A stretch of 6,865 bases of DNA from contig JADGBP010000124.1 in NCBI GenBank assembly GCA_015231395.1, positions 1 through 6,865 of the forward strand. Reading direction: 5' to 3'. The notes under the pieces are model-generated. The model worked only from the letters and a program-made list of their open reading frames with translations, did no database searches and was not told the origin of the DNA. The stretch comes from Desulfamplus sp. (GTDB taxonomy: Bacteria; Desulfobacterota; Desulfobacteria; Desulfobacterales; Desulfobacteraceae). Every line of letters begins with the position of its first letter. Positions within the stretch are counted from its first letter, which is position 1. Position numbers and translations under genes: made by a program. Shown piece by piece: positions 1 through 5,966 of this stretch.

Positions 1-200
1 CGGGCATATAGATCTTTAAGCGTTTGAATCCGGTCTCGAATATGAGCAATTACCACCTCATCAAGAGAATCTGTCATCTCTTTTCTGTATCGGGCAATAA
101 ACGGAATAGTGGCACCCTGATCCAACAAGGAAGAAACCGCATCGACTTGTTTTTCAGTAAGCCCTAATTCTTTGCTTATGGTATATATAAAATTATCCAA
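1..200 (-). CDS. tex: Tex-family S1 RNA-binding protein, N-terminal fragment (runs off left edge)
   Basis: First 66 codons of a Tex/YhgF-type transcription accessory protein; the gene continues beyond base 1. Tex proteins are cytoplasmic nucleic-acid-binding proteins of about 720-780 residues with an N-terminal helical region, a YqgF-like domain, HhH motifs and a C-terminal S1 domain; only the N-terminal helical part is here. The translation contains the family-typical stretch GLTEKQVDAVSSLLDQGATI followed by PFIARYRKE and LDEVVIAHIRDRI. I placed the start at a TTG (198-200) because an AAGGA lies just upstream, no ATG or GTG occurs between it and an in-frame TAA, and family similarity begins right after it. 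It is on the same strand as ackA but separated by 175 nt with a tandem repeat, so it may have its own promoter. Family call is confident; function in this organism is inferred. Confidence 0.85.
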   Translation of the reverse strand, partial: MDNFIYTISKELGLTEKQVDAVSSLLDQGATIPFIARYRKEMTDSLDEVVIAHIRDRIQTLKDLYA

Positions 201-204
201 GGAA

Positions 205-213
205 TCCTTCTCT
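205..213 (-). promoter_or_regulatory. Ribosome binding site supporting the TTG start of tex
   Basis: On the minus strand this reads AGAGAAGGA, with AAGGA ending 4 nt before the TTG at 200-198. It decides the start, since no ATG or GTG is available in frame downstream of the preceding stop codon. The spacing is slightly short. Confidence 0.6.
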
Positions 214-250
214 CTTTTTACAGTGAATTCTAACTTCGTCCACTTTTAAT

Positions 251-364
251 TTTTTGAGTTTGTCCGATATTTTTGAGTTTGTCCGATATTTTTGAGTTTG
301 TCCGATATTTTTGAGTTTGTCCGATATTTTTGAGTCTGTCCGATATTTTTGAGTCTGTCCGATA
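251..364. repeat. Six tandem copies of a 19-bp unit between ackA and tex
   Basis: Six head-to-tail copies of TTTTTGAGTTTGTCCGATA (plus strand) start at 251, 270, 289, 308, 327 and 346. The four nearest tex are identical; the two nearest ackA carry GAGTCTG in place of GAGTTTG. There are no spacers. 19 is not a multiple of 3 and no gene covers the region. The array ends 50 bp upstream of the tex start codon and begins 11 bp past the ackA stop, so it fills the space where a tex promoter or an ackA terminator would be expected. The unit has no strong internal palindrome. Confidence 0.95.
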
Positions 365-375
365 TTATAGAACCC

Positions 376-1632
376 TTATTTTTGTGTTTTTTTGATGATG
401 TGAGTCACTTCCCGTGCAATCTGGAGTTCCTCATTTGTAGGAATAACCCATATCTCCACAGAGCTGCTTTCCGAATGGATTGCTCGTGATTCAGATATGC
501 CTTCACCCTCGCGGTTTTTGACAGGATCAAGCTCAATTCCAAGCCCTGTAAGATTTGAACAGATCATCTCTCGGGCAATCGTATCGTTTTCACCAATCCC
601 AGCCGTAAAAATAATGCCATCTACATGACCCAGCACCGCAAAATATGCTCCAATATATTTTTTAATCTGGTAGGTGAACATCTCAAGAGCAAGTTTTGCA
701 AGCTCATTACCAGTATTGACTGCGGCATGAATGTCTCTCATATCATTCATGCCGCAGATTCCCTTAAGACCACTTTTTTTATTAAAGACATTATCAAGCT
801 CTTCAGCGTTGAAACCAGTATAATCCAAAAGATATTTCTGTATGGCAGGATCAATGTCTCCGGTTCTTGTGCCCATCATCACACCTGCAAGCGGTGTCAT
901 GCCCATTGATGTATCAACACATCGTCCTTTTTCTATGGCACAGATGGAGCATCCATTTCCAAGATGAACTGTAATAAGGTTAAGTTTATCTTTTTTACTT
1001 TTCATAAGTACTGCCGCACTGTTGGAAACAAATTTGTGGGATGTGCCATGAAACCCGTAACGTCTGACCCTGAATTGTTCATAAAATTCATAGGGAAGTG
1101 CATACATAAAGGCTTTTTGGGGAATTGTCTGATGAAATTCAGTATCAAAAACCGCAATGTTTGGTATTGACGGAAAAAGCGATTCTGCAACTTCAATGCC
1201 TGTAAGGTTTGGTGGATTGTGAAGAGGGGCCAAAGGGTAGTTGGCCCTGATCGCCTTTTTTACGGAATGATCAATCAGAATTGATGAATTGAATTTTTCT
1301 CCACCCTGTACAACACGATGACCAATCGCATCTATTTCATTAATGGAATTTATAACCCCGGCGGCTTTATCAGTGAGCATCGCTACTGCAAGATGCATGG
1401 CAATTCCATGATCTTTGATCTCCTGCTCTTTGACAAATTTTGTGTTGTCTTTACCAGATATTTTTTTATGCGTGAGCTTGCCCTGAGGCTCACCAATACG
1501 CTCAACTATGCCTGAGGCCATAACAGAGTCAGTTTCAACAGCATTGTTAACTATATCAACAGAACTGTTAACCATATTTAGAAGTTGATATTTTAACGAG
1601 GAGCTGCCGGCATTAATAATTAAAACTATCAT
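376..1632 (-). CDS. ackA: Acetate kinase
   Basis: Complete 418-residue acetate kinase (family usually about 400). It interconverts acetate + ATP and acetyl phosphate + ADP in the cytoplasm, giving substrate-level ATP together with phosphotransacetylase. Visible motifs: N7 in INAGSSS (6-12), R106 in HRVVQGGE (105-112), D163 in FDTEFH (162-167), H195 in FHGTSH (194-199), HLGNGCS (223-229), R256 in GTRTGDIDP (254-262), FTAGIGEND (342-350) and the terminal PTNEEL with the conserved Glu (401/402). All catalytic positions known for the acetate/sugar kinase fold appear present, so the enzyme should be active. The ATG is preceded by a weak GGAA ribosome binding site. It lies 69 nt downstream of ahbD on the same strand, so it could be read through from the heme operon or have its own promoter. 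No pta gene is in the window. Confidence 0.97.
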   Translation of the reverse strand: MIVLIINAGSSSLKYQLLNMVNSSVDIVNNAVETDSVMASGIVERIGEPQGKLTHKKISGKDNTKFVKEQEIKDHGIAMHLAVAMLTDKAAGVINSINEIDAIGHRVVQGGEKFNSSILIDHSVKKAIRANYPLAPLHNPPNLTGIEVAESLFPSIPNIAVFDTEFHQTIPQKAFMYALPYEFYEQFRVRRYGFHGTSHKFVSNSAAVLMKSKKDKLNLITVHLGNGCSICAIEKGRCVDTSMGMTPLAGVMMGTRTGDIDPAIQKYLLDYTGFNAEELDNVFNKKSGLKGICGMNDMRDIHAAVNTGNELAKLALEMFTYQIKKYIGAYFAVLGHVDGIIFTAGIGENDTIAREMICSNLTGLGIELDPVKNREGEGISESRAIHSESSSVEIWVIPTNEELQIAREVTHIIKKTQK

Positions 1633-1641
1633 TGATTTTTC

Positions 1642-1671
1642 CAGAATTGGTTGTTACAGAATTGATTATTA
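1642..1671. repeat. Two tandem copies of a 15-bp unit upstream of ackA
   Basis: CAGAATTGGTTGTTA (1642-1656) is followed directly by CAGAATTGATTATTA (1657-1671), matching at 13 of 15 positions, then a further CAG. It lies in the 69-nt ahbD-ackA gap, 10 bp upstream of the ackA start codon, and occupies most of the possible leader. No clear hairpin terminator is visible in this gap. Confidence 0.6.
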
Positions 1672-1701
1672 CAGTATGATCAGTAAAAGACCTGTTATAG
1701 A

Positions 1702-2835
1702 TTATGGACATTTAGGTGGGATATATGTGCAAAGAGGCTCTTCAGCCATATAACTGCCTGTGGCTTCATAGGCTCTTGCCCTGCATCCGCCACAAACTTT
1801 GCGGTATTCACATATACCGCATTTACCTTCAAGATCGTTAAAGTTTCTAAGATTTTTGAACACTTCTGAGTTTTCCCAAACCTCTTTAAAAGTTGATCTG
1901 GTAATATCTCCACATTTTACATCCAAAAATCCGCATGTCTGAACTTCACCAATATGAGAAATAAAGCAAAAACCCGTTCCTGCAAGACAGCCCCGCGTTA
2001 CAGCATCTAATCCGTGGCTTTCAAAAGTGACTTTTTTGCCTTCATCTTTTGCCCGCTGCCTCAATATTCTGTAATAATGAGGAGCACATGTGGCTTTTAA
2101 TTGAAGAGATGTCTTGTCTTTCTGATCATAGAACCAGTTCAGTGTCTGTTCGTATTCTTTAGCATCAATTTCCTGATCCACGATGTATTTGCCTCTGCCT
2201 GTTGGAACAAGCAGGAATATATGATGAGCAACTGCCCCCAATGATTGGGCAAGCAAGAGAATTTTGGGGATCTCTTCCAAATTTGTCTTTGTTATGGTGG
2301 TGTTGATCTGAAATTCAAGCCCCACCTCTTTGGCAAGCCGGATGCCGTTTAACGCCCCTGCAAATGCCCCTTCTATCCCTCTAAATCGGTCATGGCTCTC
2401 TTTTGTAGCACCGTCTAAACTTATGCTTATCCTTTTGATTCCGGACTCTTTCATTTTTATGGCGTTTGTCGATGTGATCATGGTGCCATTGGGAGCCATT
2501 ACCATTCTAAGACCGATTTTTGTTCCATAGGCGGCAATTTCAAAGATATCCGGTCTTAACAGCGGTTCGCCACCAGTAAGTATGATGATTGGTTGCCCTG
2601 TCTCTCTTATCTGATCCATAAGTGTCATTGCTGCAGCAGTATCAAGTTCATTCTCATACACATGATCTTCTGCCGTGGCTCGGCAATGAACACAGGATAG
2701 ATTGCAGCGTCTGGTGGTTTCCCACGCGACTAACCTGATTGTGGGACTTTTGTCTTGTCCGGATAATCCGTGTCCATATGAATCATGGAAAGGGGTATTT
2801 TCAGAATGTCCATGGTTTGCATGGGGAGAGTGCAT
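1702..2835 (-). CDS. ahbD: AhbD heme synthase, radical SAM/SPASM protein
   Basis: 377-residue radical SAM enzyme of the AhbD type, which oxidatively decarboxylates the two propionates of iron-coproporphyrin III to give protoheme, the last step of the siroheme-dependent heme route. The CxxxCxxC cluster is C44, C48, C51 (TRRCNLSCVHC), followed by GGEP (88-91), a Ser/Leu/Asp radical SAM segment ISISLDGA (136-143), and a Cys-rich SPASM-like C-terminus (C283, C290, C301, C308, C339, C342, C348, C351, C369), ready for extra Fe-S clusters. The chain ends PPKCP. The first 25 residues are His-rich (H2, H5, H8, H10, H17, H22) and precede the catalytic core. It overlaps hemB by one base (TAATG), with AAAGGAG (2847-2853) inside the hemB end as ribosome binding site. 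AhbD rather than AhbC or NirJ rests on the WETTRRCN context, the tail and the operon; a related radical SAM protein is the main alternative. Confidence 0.88.
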   Translation of the reverse strand: MHSPHANHGHSENTPFHDSYGHGLSGQDKSPTIRLVAWETTRRCNLSCVHCRATAEDHVYENELDTAAAMTLMDQIRETGQPIIILTGGEPLLRPDIFEIAAYGTKIGLRMVMAPNGTMITSTNAIKMKESGIKRISISLDGATKESHDRFRGIEGAFAGALNGIRLAKEVGLEFQINTTITKTNLEEIPKILLLAQSLGAVAHHIFLLVPTGRGKYIVDQEIDAKEYEQTLNWFYDQKDKTSLQLKATCAPHYYRILRQRAKDEGKKVTFESHGLDAVTRGCLAGTGFCFISHIGEVQTCGFLDVKCGDITRSTFKEVWENSEVFKNLRNFNDLEGKCGICEYRKVCGGCRARAYEATGSYMAEEPLCTYIPPKCP

Positions 2836-3809
2836 TACCGGTTTAACTCCTTTGCTGCTTCCAGAGCTGAATAGGTCAGAATAATGTCAGCTCCTGCACG
2901 CTTAATTGAGAGCAGTGTCTCCATTACCACCTTTTTACCGTCAATCCATCCCATAAGTTCCGCAGCCTTGATCATGGCATATTCTCCACTGACACTGTAG
3001 GCAGCGATTGGAAGATCTATCTCTTCTTTGAGTCTGTAGATAATATCAAGGTAAGATAGAGCAGGTTTTACCATGATGATGTCTGCACCTTCTTCAATAT
3101 CCATAGTGGCTTCTCTTATTGCCTCAAGAGAATTTGCCGGATCCATCTGGTAGGATCTCCGGTCTCCGAACTGGGGTGCAGAATCCGCAGCCTGCCTAAA
3201 TGGTCCATAATAGGCTGATGCATATTTGACTGCATAGGACATTATGGGAATATCGGAAAAACCCTCTTCATCAAGAGTCTGGCGTATCTCCCCAACCCGT
3301 CCATCCATCATGTCAGAAGGTGCAACCATGTCCGCACCTGCTTTGGCATGAGAAAGAGCAGTTTTGGCAATAAGATCAAGAGATGAATCATTGTCGATTT
3401 TTCCATTTTCTACCATGCCGCAATGTCCATGATCTGTATATTGGCAAAGACATACATCAGTGACAACAGCCATATTAGGAACAGCTGCTTTAACTGCTTT
3501 GATGGCTTTTTGAACAATACCGTCAGATGCATAGGCTCTGGTGGCAAGAGGATCTTTTTTGTCAGGAAGTCCAAAGAGCATGACCGCCGGAATGCCTGCT
3601 TCATAAGCTTCGCGTACAGTTTTAACAAGATAGTCGCATGTAAGCTGAAACTGACCCGGCATTGATGGAATAGGATTTTTGATTCCCTTACCCTCAATTG
3701 CGAACAGAGGAAGCATTAAATCATCCACTGTCAGGGTAGTTTCCCGAATCATTCTTCTGAAGGCATCCTTTTCCCTGAGTCGTCTGGCTCTGAAGTCCGG
3801 AAATAGCAT
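2835..3809 (-). CDS. hemB: Porphobilinogen synthase (delta-aminolevulinic acid dehydratase)
   Basis: Complete 324-residue enzyme, the usual family length. It condenses two 5-aminolevulinate molecules to porphobilinogen, the first common pyrrole of heme, siroheme and corrinoid synthesis, in the cytoplasm. The Schiff-base lysines are visible as K195 (SYAVKYASAYYGPFR) and K248 (MVKPALSYLD). Zn-type metal ligands are present in DVCLCQYTDHGHCG as C120, C122 and C130, so this is the zinc-dependent rather than the Asp-rich magnesium form. Other family marks are APSDMMDGRVG (163-173) and YSVSGEYAMI (271-280). The ATG follows the ahbC stop by 6 nt, with AAGGAGA (3821-3827) inside the ahbC end as ribosome binding site. 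It is embedded between ahbC and ahbD, so it probably feeds the same pathway and is translationally coupled to both. Confidence 0.97.
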   Translation of the reverse strand: MLFPDFRARRLREKDAFRRMIRETTLTVDDLMLPLFAIEGKGIKNPIPSMPGQFQLTCDYLVKTVREAYEAGIPAVMLFGLPDKKDPLATRAYASDGIVQKAIKAVKAAVPNMAVVTDVCLCQYTDHGHCGMVENGKIDNDSSLDLIAKTALSHAKAGADMVAPSDMMDGRVGEIRQTLDEEGFSDIPIMSYAVKYASAYYGPFRQAADSAPQFGDRRSYQMDPANSLEAIREATMDIEEGADIIMVKPALSYLDIIYRLKEEIDLPIAAYSVSGEYAMIKAAELMGWIDGKKVVMETLLSIKRAGADIILTYSALEAAKELNR

Positions 3810-3815
3810 GGTTTT

Positions 3816-4157
3816 TTACTTCTCCTTTTTTATCTCTTCATTAGTAAGGTAACATGCCGGATCTTCATCCCAAGGGTCTCCTTTGATTGATTCAGCCCTT
3901 GCCCTGAAATTACCGCCGCATATTTCAAGCCATCTACATTCTTTGCATCTGCCCCCTACATGGCTTTTTTTATCCTTGAGTTTCATTAGAAATTGATTGG
4001 TGGTATCAGTCCATATTTCTGAAAAAGGCTTATCCTTAATATTACCAAGGCATTTTTCTCTCCAGAACTGATCTGGATGTACATCTCCATTCCAGCTTAT
4101 ACATCCGAATCCTCTTCCTGAATTGTTACCTTCATTCATCTGAAGAAGTTCCAGCAC
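3816..4157 (-). CDS. ahbC: AhbC, C-terminal SPASM part of a frameshifted gene
   Basis: C-terminal third of AhbC in a frame one base away from the N-terminal part. The given start is an internal Met (LELLQMNEG); the frame is open back to 4190 and reads LLQDPERAADVLELLQMNEG, plainly a continuation of AhbC and not a new protein. It holds the Cys-rich auxiliary cluster domain: GFGCISWNGDVHPDQFW, EKCLGN, RCKECRWLEICGGNFRARAE and DPACYL. The IWTD segment (FSEIWTDT) is typical of the SPASM-like tail in AhbC/NirJ-type enzymes. An AAGGAGA at the gene end serves hemB. Alone this piece has no radical SAM core and could not work. If one base is removed near 4188 the whole gene reads as about 394 residues, the normal AhbC size. 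Confidence 0.85.
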   Translation of the reverse strand: MLELLQMNEGNNSGRGFGCISWNGDVHPDQFWREKCLGNIKDKPFSEIWTDTTNQFLMKLKDKKSHVGGRCKECRWLEICGGNFRARAESIKGDPWDEDPACYLTNEEIKKEK

Positions 4158-5001
4158 ATCTGCTGCCCTTTCCGGATCTTGCAGAAGGTATTAGGATTCT
4201 ATATGGACCGTCTGCATGGTTATCCACAGTAAGGATCTCTTTTGGCAAATTGCGGTCATGGAGATCTCTTGTCCGTGCCATTATCACATCAAGAGCTTCG
4301 CGGGTCTCTTCGTGAGAAAGATCTTCATCAGCAATTGCTGAAGCTCTTCCAGAGTAGACCAGATGGTAAAAACAGGCTCTTGGAATATCCATCTTTTCAA
4401 GCAGGTCAAATATTCCCGGAATTTCATGAACATTTCTTTTGTTTATAGTAAATCTCAACCCAACCTTTATTCCAGCTTCCTGGCAGTTGCGAATTCCCTG
4501 CAGTGCTTTTTGAAATGAACCCTTGATTCCCCTGAATTTATCATGGGTCTCTTCAAGTCCATCAAGACTTATGCCTACATAGGAAAGTCCAATTGCCTTG
4601 AGAATTTTCGCCTTTTCTTTTGTAATAAGAGTGCCGTTGGTAGATATAACTGCTCTCATTCCTTTTTTTACAGCATACTCGGCGTATTCAGCAAGTCGAG
4701 GGTGAACAAGAGGCTCTCCACCTGACAACAAAAGAACTGGAGCACCGAATTTAGCAAGGTCATCAATCATGGCAAGACTCTGTTCATGAGTCAATTCATT
4801 GTCATAGGAGATATCTTCAGACTGTGCGTAGCAATGAACACATCTGAGATTGCAGCGACGGGTCATGTTCCAAACTACAACAGGTTTTTTGTCAGAAGAG
4901 AATTGAAGCAGATGGGAAGGAAGTTGTCCGGAATGGCGAGCATAACGTAAGGTATCTGATGGTTCAACTGTGGAGCAGTATAATTTTGAAATTCCAATCA
5001 T
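4132..5001 (-). CDS. ahbC: AhbC 12,18-didecarboxysiroheme deacetylase, N-terminal radical SAM part (frameshifted)
   Basis: AhbC removes the C12 and C18 acetate side chains of 12,18-didecarboxysiroheme to give iron-coproporphyrin III, the substrate of AhbD. The N-terminus MIGISKLYC, then LPSHLLQFS and DKKPVVVWNMTRRCN, is characteristic of this family. The radical SAM cysteines are C50, C54 and C57, with GGEP at 94-97 and VGISLDGLEE further on. The frame stays AhbC-like to VDNHADGPY, then reads about 22 out-of-frame residues to a TGA at 4132. The remaining coding sequence is in another frame (3816-4190). The ATG overlaps the stop of the upstream AAA+ gene as ATGA, and the ribosome binding site is weak, so translation probably depends on coupling. 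The NirJ2 name used in other lineages refers to the same group. As given it is broken; a sequencing or amplification indel is the likely cause. Confidence 0.88.
   Translation of the reverse strand: MIGISKLYCSTVEPSDTLRYARHSGQLPSHLLQFSSDKKPVVVWNMTRRCNLRCVHCYAQSEDISYDNELTHEQSLAMIDDLAKFGAPVLLLSGGEPLVHPRLAEYAEYAVKKGMRAVISTNGTLITKEKAKILKAIGLSYVGISLDGLEETHDKFRGIKGSFQKALQGIRNCQEAGIKVGLRFTINKRNVHEIPGIFDLLEKMDIPRACFYHLVYSGRASAIADEDLSHEETREALDVIMARTRDLHDRNLPKEILTVDNHADGPYRILIPSARSGKGSRCAGTSSDE
4185..4200 (-). other. Frameshift site in ahbC
   Basis: The change of frame must occur between about 4185 and 4190, because the C-terminal frame meets a TAA at 4193-4191. One extra base (or two missing) restores a continuous AhbC reading. 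Next to it, codons after ADGPY read RILI, whereas the inverted second copy at 5944-5964 reads IYLKLL, which fits AhbC better. So this is a small divergent patch plus an indel rather than a lone homopolymer slip. Confidence 0.75.
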
Positions 5002-5897
5002 TGTGATATCTCTTTTTTAATAAGGTCACTCAAAAAATTTTCTGGTTCAAGCAGAGCTCTTCTTGAGAGAAAAAATCTGTTTTTTGCGGATTTGTTGCGA
5101 ACCAGATTTAGACCATTGTAAAAATCATTATAAAATTTTGCCATAATGTCTCTTGAAGTAATCTGGTTGTGAACCATTTCTTCAATTAGAAAGTCAACAG
5201 AATCTTCTTCAAAGACAATGTTTAAATCATAACTTTTATAAAAATCCACCTCAATTTTTTTGATGGATTCATAGTATGACTTGATCTTTTTTATAGCATT
5301 GTCAAGCTCTGTCACATGTGTACAGAAATACTCTGCAACAAGGGCACAACGATATTGTGATAAGGTTAGTCCATGTCGAATGGAGAGGTTTTTCCAGTTA
5401 TTCGAGATATATTCAGTAATATACTGTTTTTCATTTTCTGCTGCCAGACGATGAATCTCATCCCAGTCTTTTGTATCAGAGTTATTAATATCAGAGTTAT
5501 TAATATCAGGGTTATCAATATCAGAGTTATTAATATCAGAGTTATTAATATCAGAGTCCTGATAATGCTGTGATATTGCGTGATTCCCTGAATCTGAACT
5601 CTTGTTGTAGCTTGAATATGTTCCATAAGGAGCGGAATATTTCCATATATCTCTTTCTTTACGACTACCCATTATTTTTTTAAGATGGGCTTCTGGATGC
5701 TCTACAAGTTCCGGAGTTACAGTCAGCTTTTTAATGTCAGATGAGGGAAGGTGTTCCTCAAAATATATCAGAATTTCTTCCACTGCACTGACAAGCCCCC
5801 TGGCTCCGGTATTTTCATAAAATGCTTTGGCTGCGAGCAGTTTTAGAGCTTTGTCTGTAAAGACAATATCAATTCCATAGGATTTAAAATCAAGACG
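4998..5897 (-). CDS. ClpX-like AAA+ ATPase, C-terminal part with extra domain (5' end lost at junction)
   Basis: About 299 residues remain of an AAA+ protein whose ATPase core (Walker A and B) is missing. Numbering from 5897, residues 1-80 form a ClpX/ClpB-type small domain: YGIDIVFTDKALKLLAAKAF, then the sensor-2 motif NTGARGL (R33), then LPSSDIKKLTVTPELVEHP. After this ClpX-like proteins normally end; here a linker rich in Tyr/Ser/Asp/Asn follows, with five DINNS-type repeats, then a Lys-rich helical domain of about 150 residues. In that domain DFYKSYDLNIVF resembles the DFKSYGIDIVF of the first, suggesting a degenerate second small domain. No signal peptide or membrane segment is seen. The stop overlaps the ahbC start (ATGA), so it is the upstream partner of the heme genes, perhaps a chaperone for them (inference). 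The frame is open to 5966, but sequence beyond about 5897 belongs to an inverted ahbC piece. A GTG at 5783 is only an internal Val codon. Confidence 0.7.
   Translation of the reverse strand, partial: RLDFKSYGIDIVFTDKALKLLAAKAFYENTGARGLVSAVEEILIYFEEHLPSSDIKKLTVTPELVEHPEAHLKKIMGSRKERDIWKYSAPYGTYSSYNKSSDSGNHAISQHYQDSDINNSDINNSDIDNPDINNSDINNSDTKDWDEIHRLAAENEKQYITEYISNNWKNLSIRHGLTLSQYRCALVAEYFCTHVTELDNAIKKIKSYYESIKKIEVDFYKSYDLNIVFEEDSVDFLIEEMVHNQITSRDIMAKFYNDFYNGLNLVRNKSAKNRFFLSRRALLEPENFLSDLIKKEISQ
5476..5556. repeat. 15-bp tandem repeat inside the AAA+ gene (DINNS linker)
   Basis: Five copies of TCAGAGTTATTAATA (plus strand) at 5476, 5491, 5506, 5521 and 5536, then a partial copy to 5556. The third differs at two bases (TCAGGGTTATCAATA). 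Since 15 is a multiple of 3, copy-number change keeps the frame. On the minus strand it encodes repeated Asp-Ile-Asn-Asn-Ser, a hydrophilic and probably disordered linker between the two domains of the AAA+ protein. Confidence 0.95.
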
Positions 5898-5899
5898 CT
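5892..5899. other. Junction 1: AAA+ gene (minus) to inverted ahbC piece (plus)
   Basis: Left of here the minus strand encodes the ClpX-like small domain; from 5899 the plus strand encodes AhbC and matches the ahbC copy at 4248-4208 exactly. Identity stops sharply at 5898. The AhbC plus frame meets a TAG at 5878-5880, so the fragment cannot extend further left. Confidence 0.8.
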
Positions 5900-5964
5900 T
5901 GCCAAAAGAGATCCTTACTGTGGATAACCATGCAGACGGGCCATATATATATCTTAAACTTCTT
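5899..5964 (+). pseudogene. ahbC: Inverted internal fragment of ahbC
   Basis: About 22 codons read LPKEILTVDNHADGPY then IYLKLL, an internal AhbC segment. Bases 5899-5939 equal the reverse complement of 4208-4248 at all 41 positions; to 5947 it is 48 of 49 (only 5940 differs). Beyond that the two copies diverge, and this one reads as the more normal AhbC. No radical SAM or SPASM part is present, so it is a scar with no function of its own. Confidence 0.9.
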
Positions 5965-5966
5965 TA
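5958..5966. other. Junction 2: ahbC piece to PTS EIIA piece
   Basis: The AhbC frame (codons CTT CTT ending at 5964) stops making sense here, and a frame shifted by one base begins PTS EIIA at TTT ACA GAT ATG (5963-5974). The CTTCTTT stretch could have served as microhomology between the two parents. Confidence 0.7.

Noticed and set aside
251..364. CRISPR array
   Set aside because: The units are directly adjacent with no spacers, and no cas genes are present.
4185..4193. Programmed ribosomal frameshift in ahbC
   Set aside because: No slippery heptamer, Shine-Dalgarno stimulator or clear hairpin is visible, and the local codons are also diverged from the better-looking inverted copy. An indel or assembly error is simpler.
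5366..5626. Shadow reading frames over the 15-bp repeat on both strands (repeated LTLI or VINIR)
   Set aside because: The repeat keeps all frames open. Only the DINNS frame is continuous with the AAA+ protein and its operon.
4208..5939. Insertion sequence or integron bounded by inverted repeats
   Set aside because: The arms are ahbC coding sequence. No transposase, recombinase or target-site duplication is seen, and the interior is ordinary ahbC and AAA+ coding DNA.
5930..5962. ATG at 5930 as the real start of a small PTS EIIA protein
   Set aside because: The bases from 5930 to about 5962 are an ahbC fragment, identical in part to 4201-4217 reversed, read in the wrong frame. EIIA similarity begins only at FTDMFGG.
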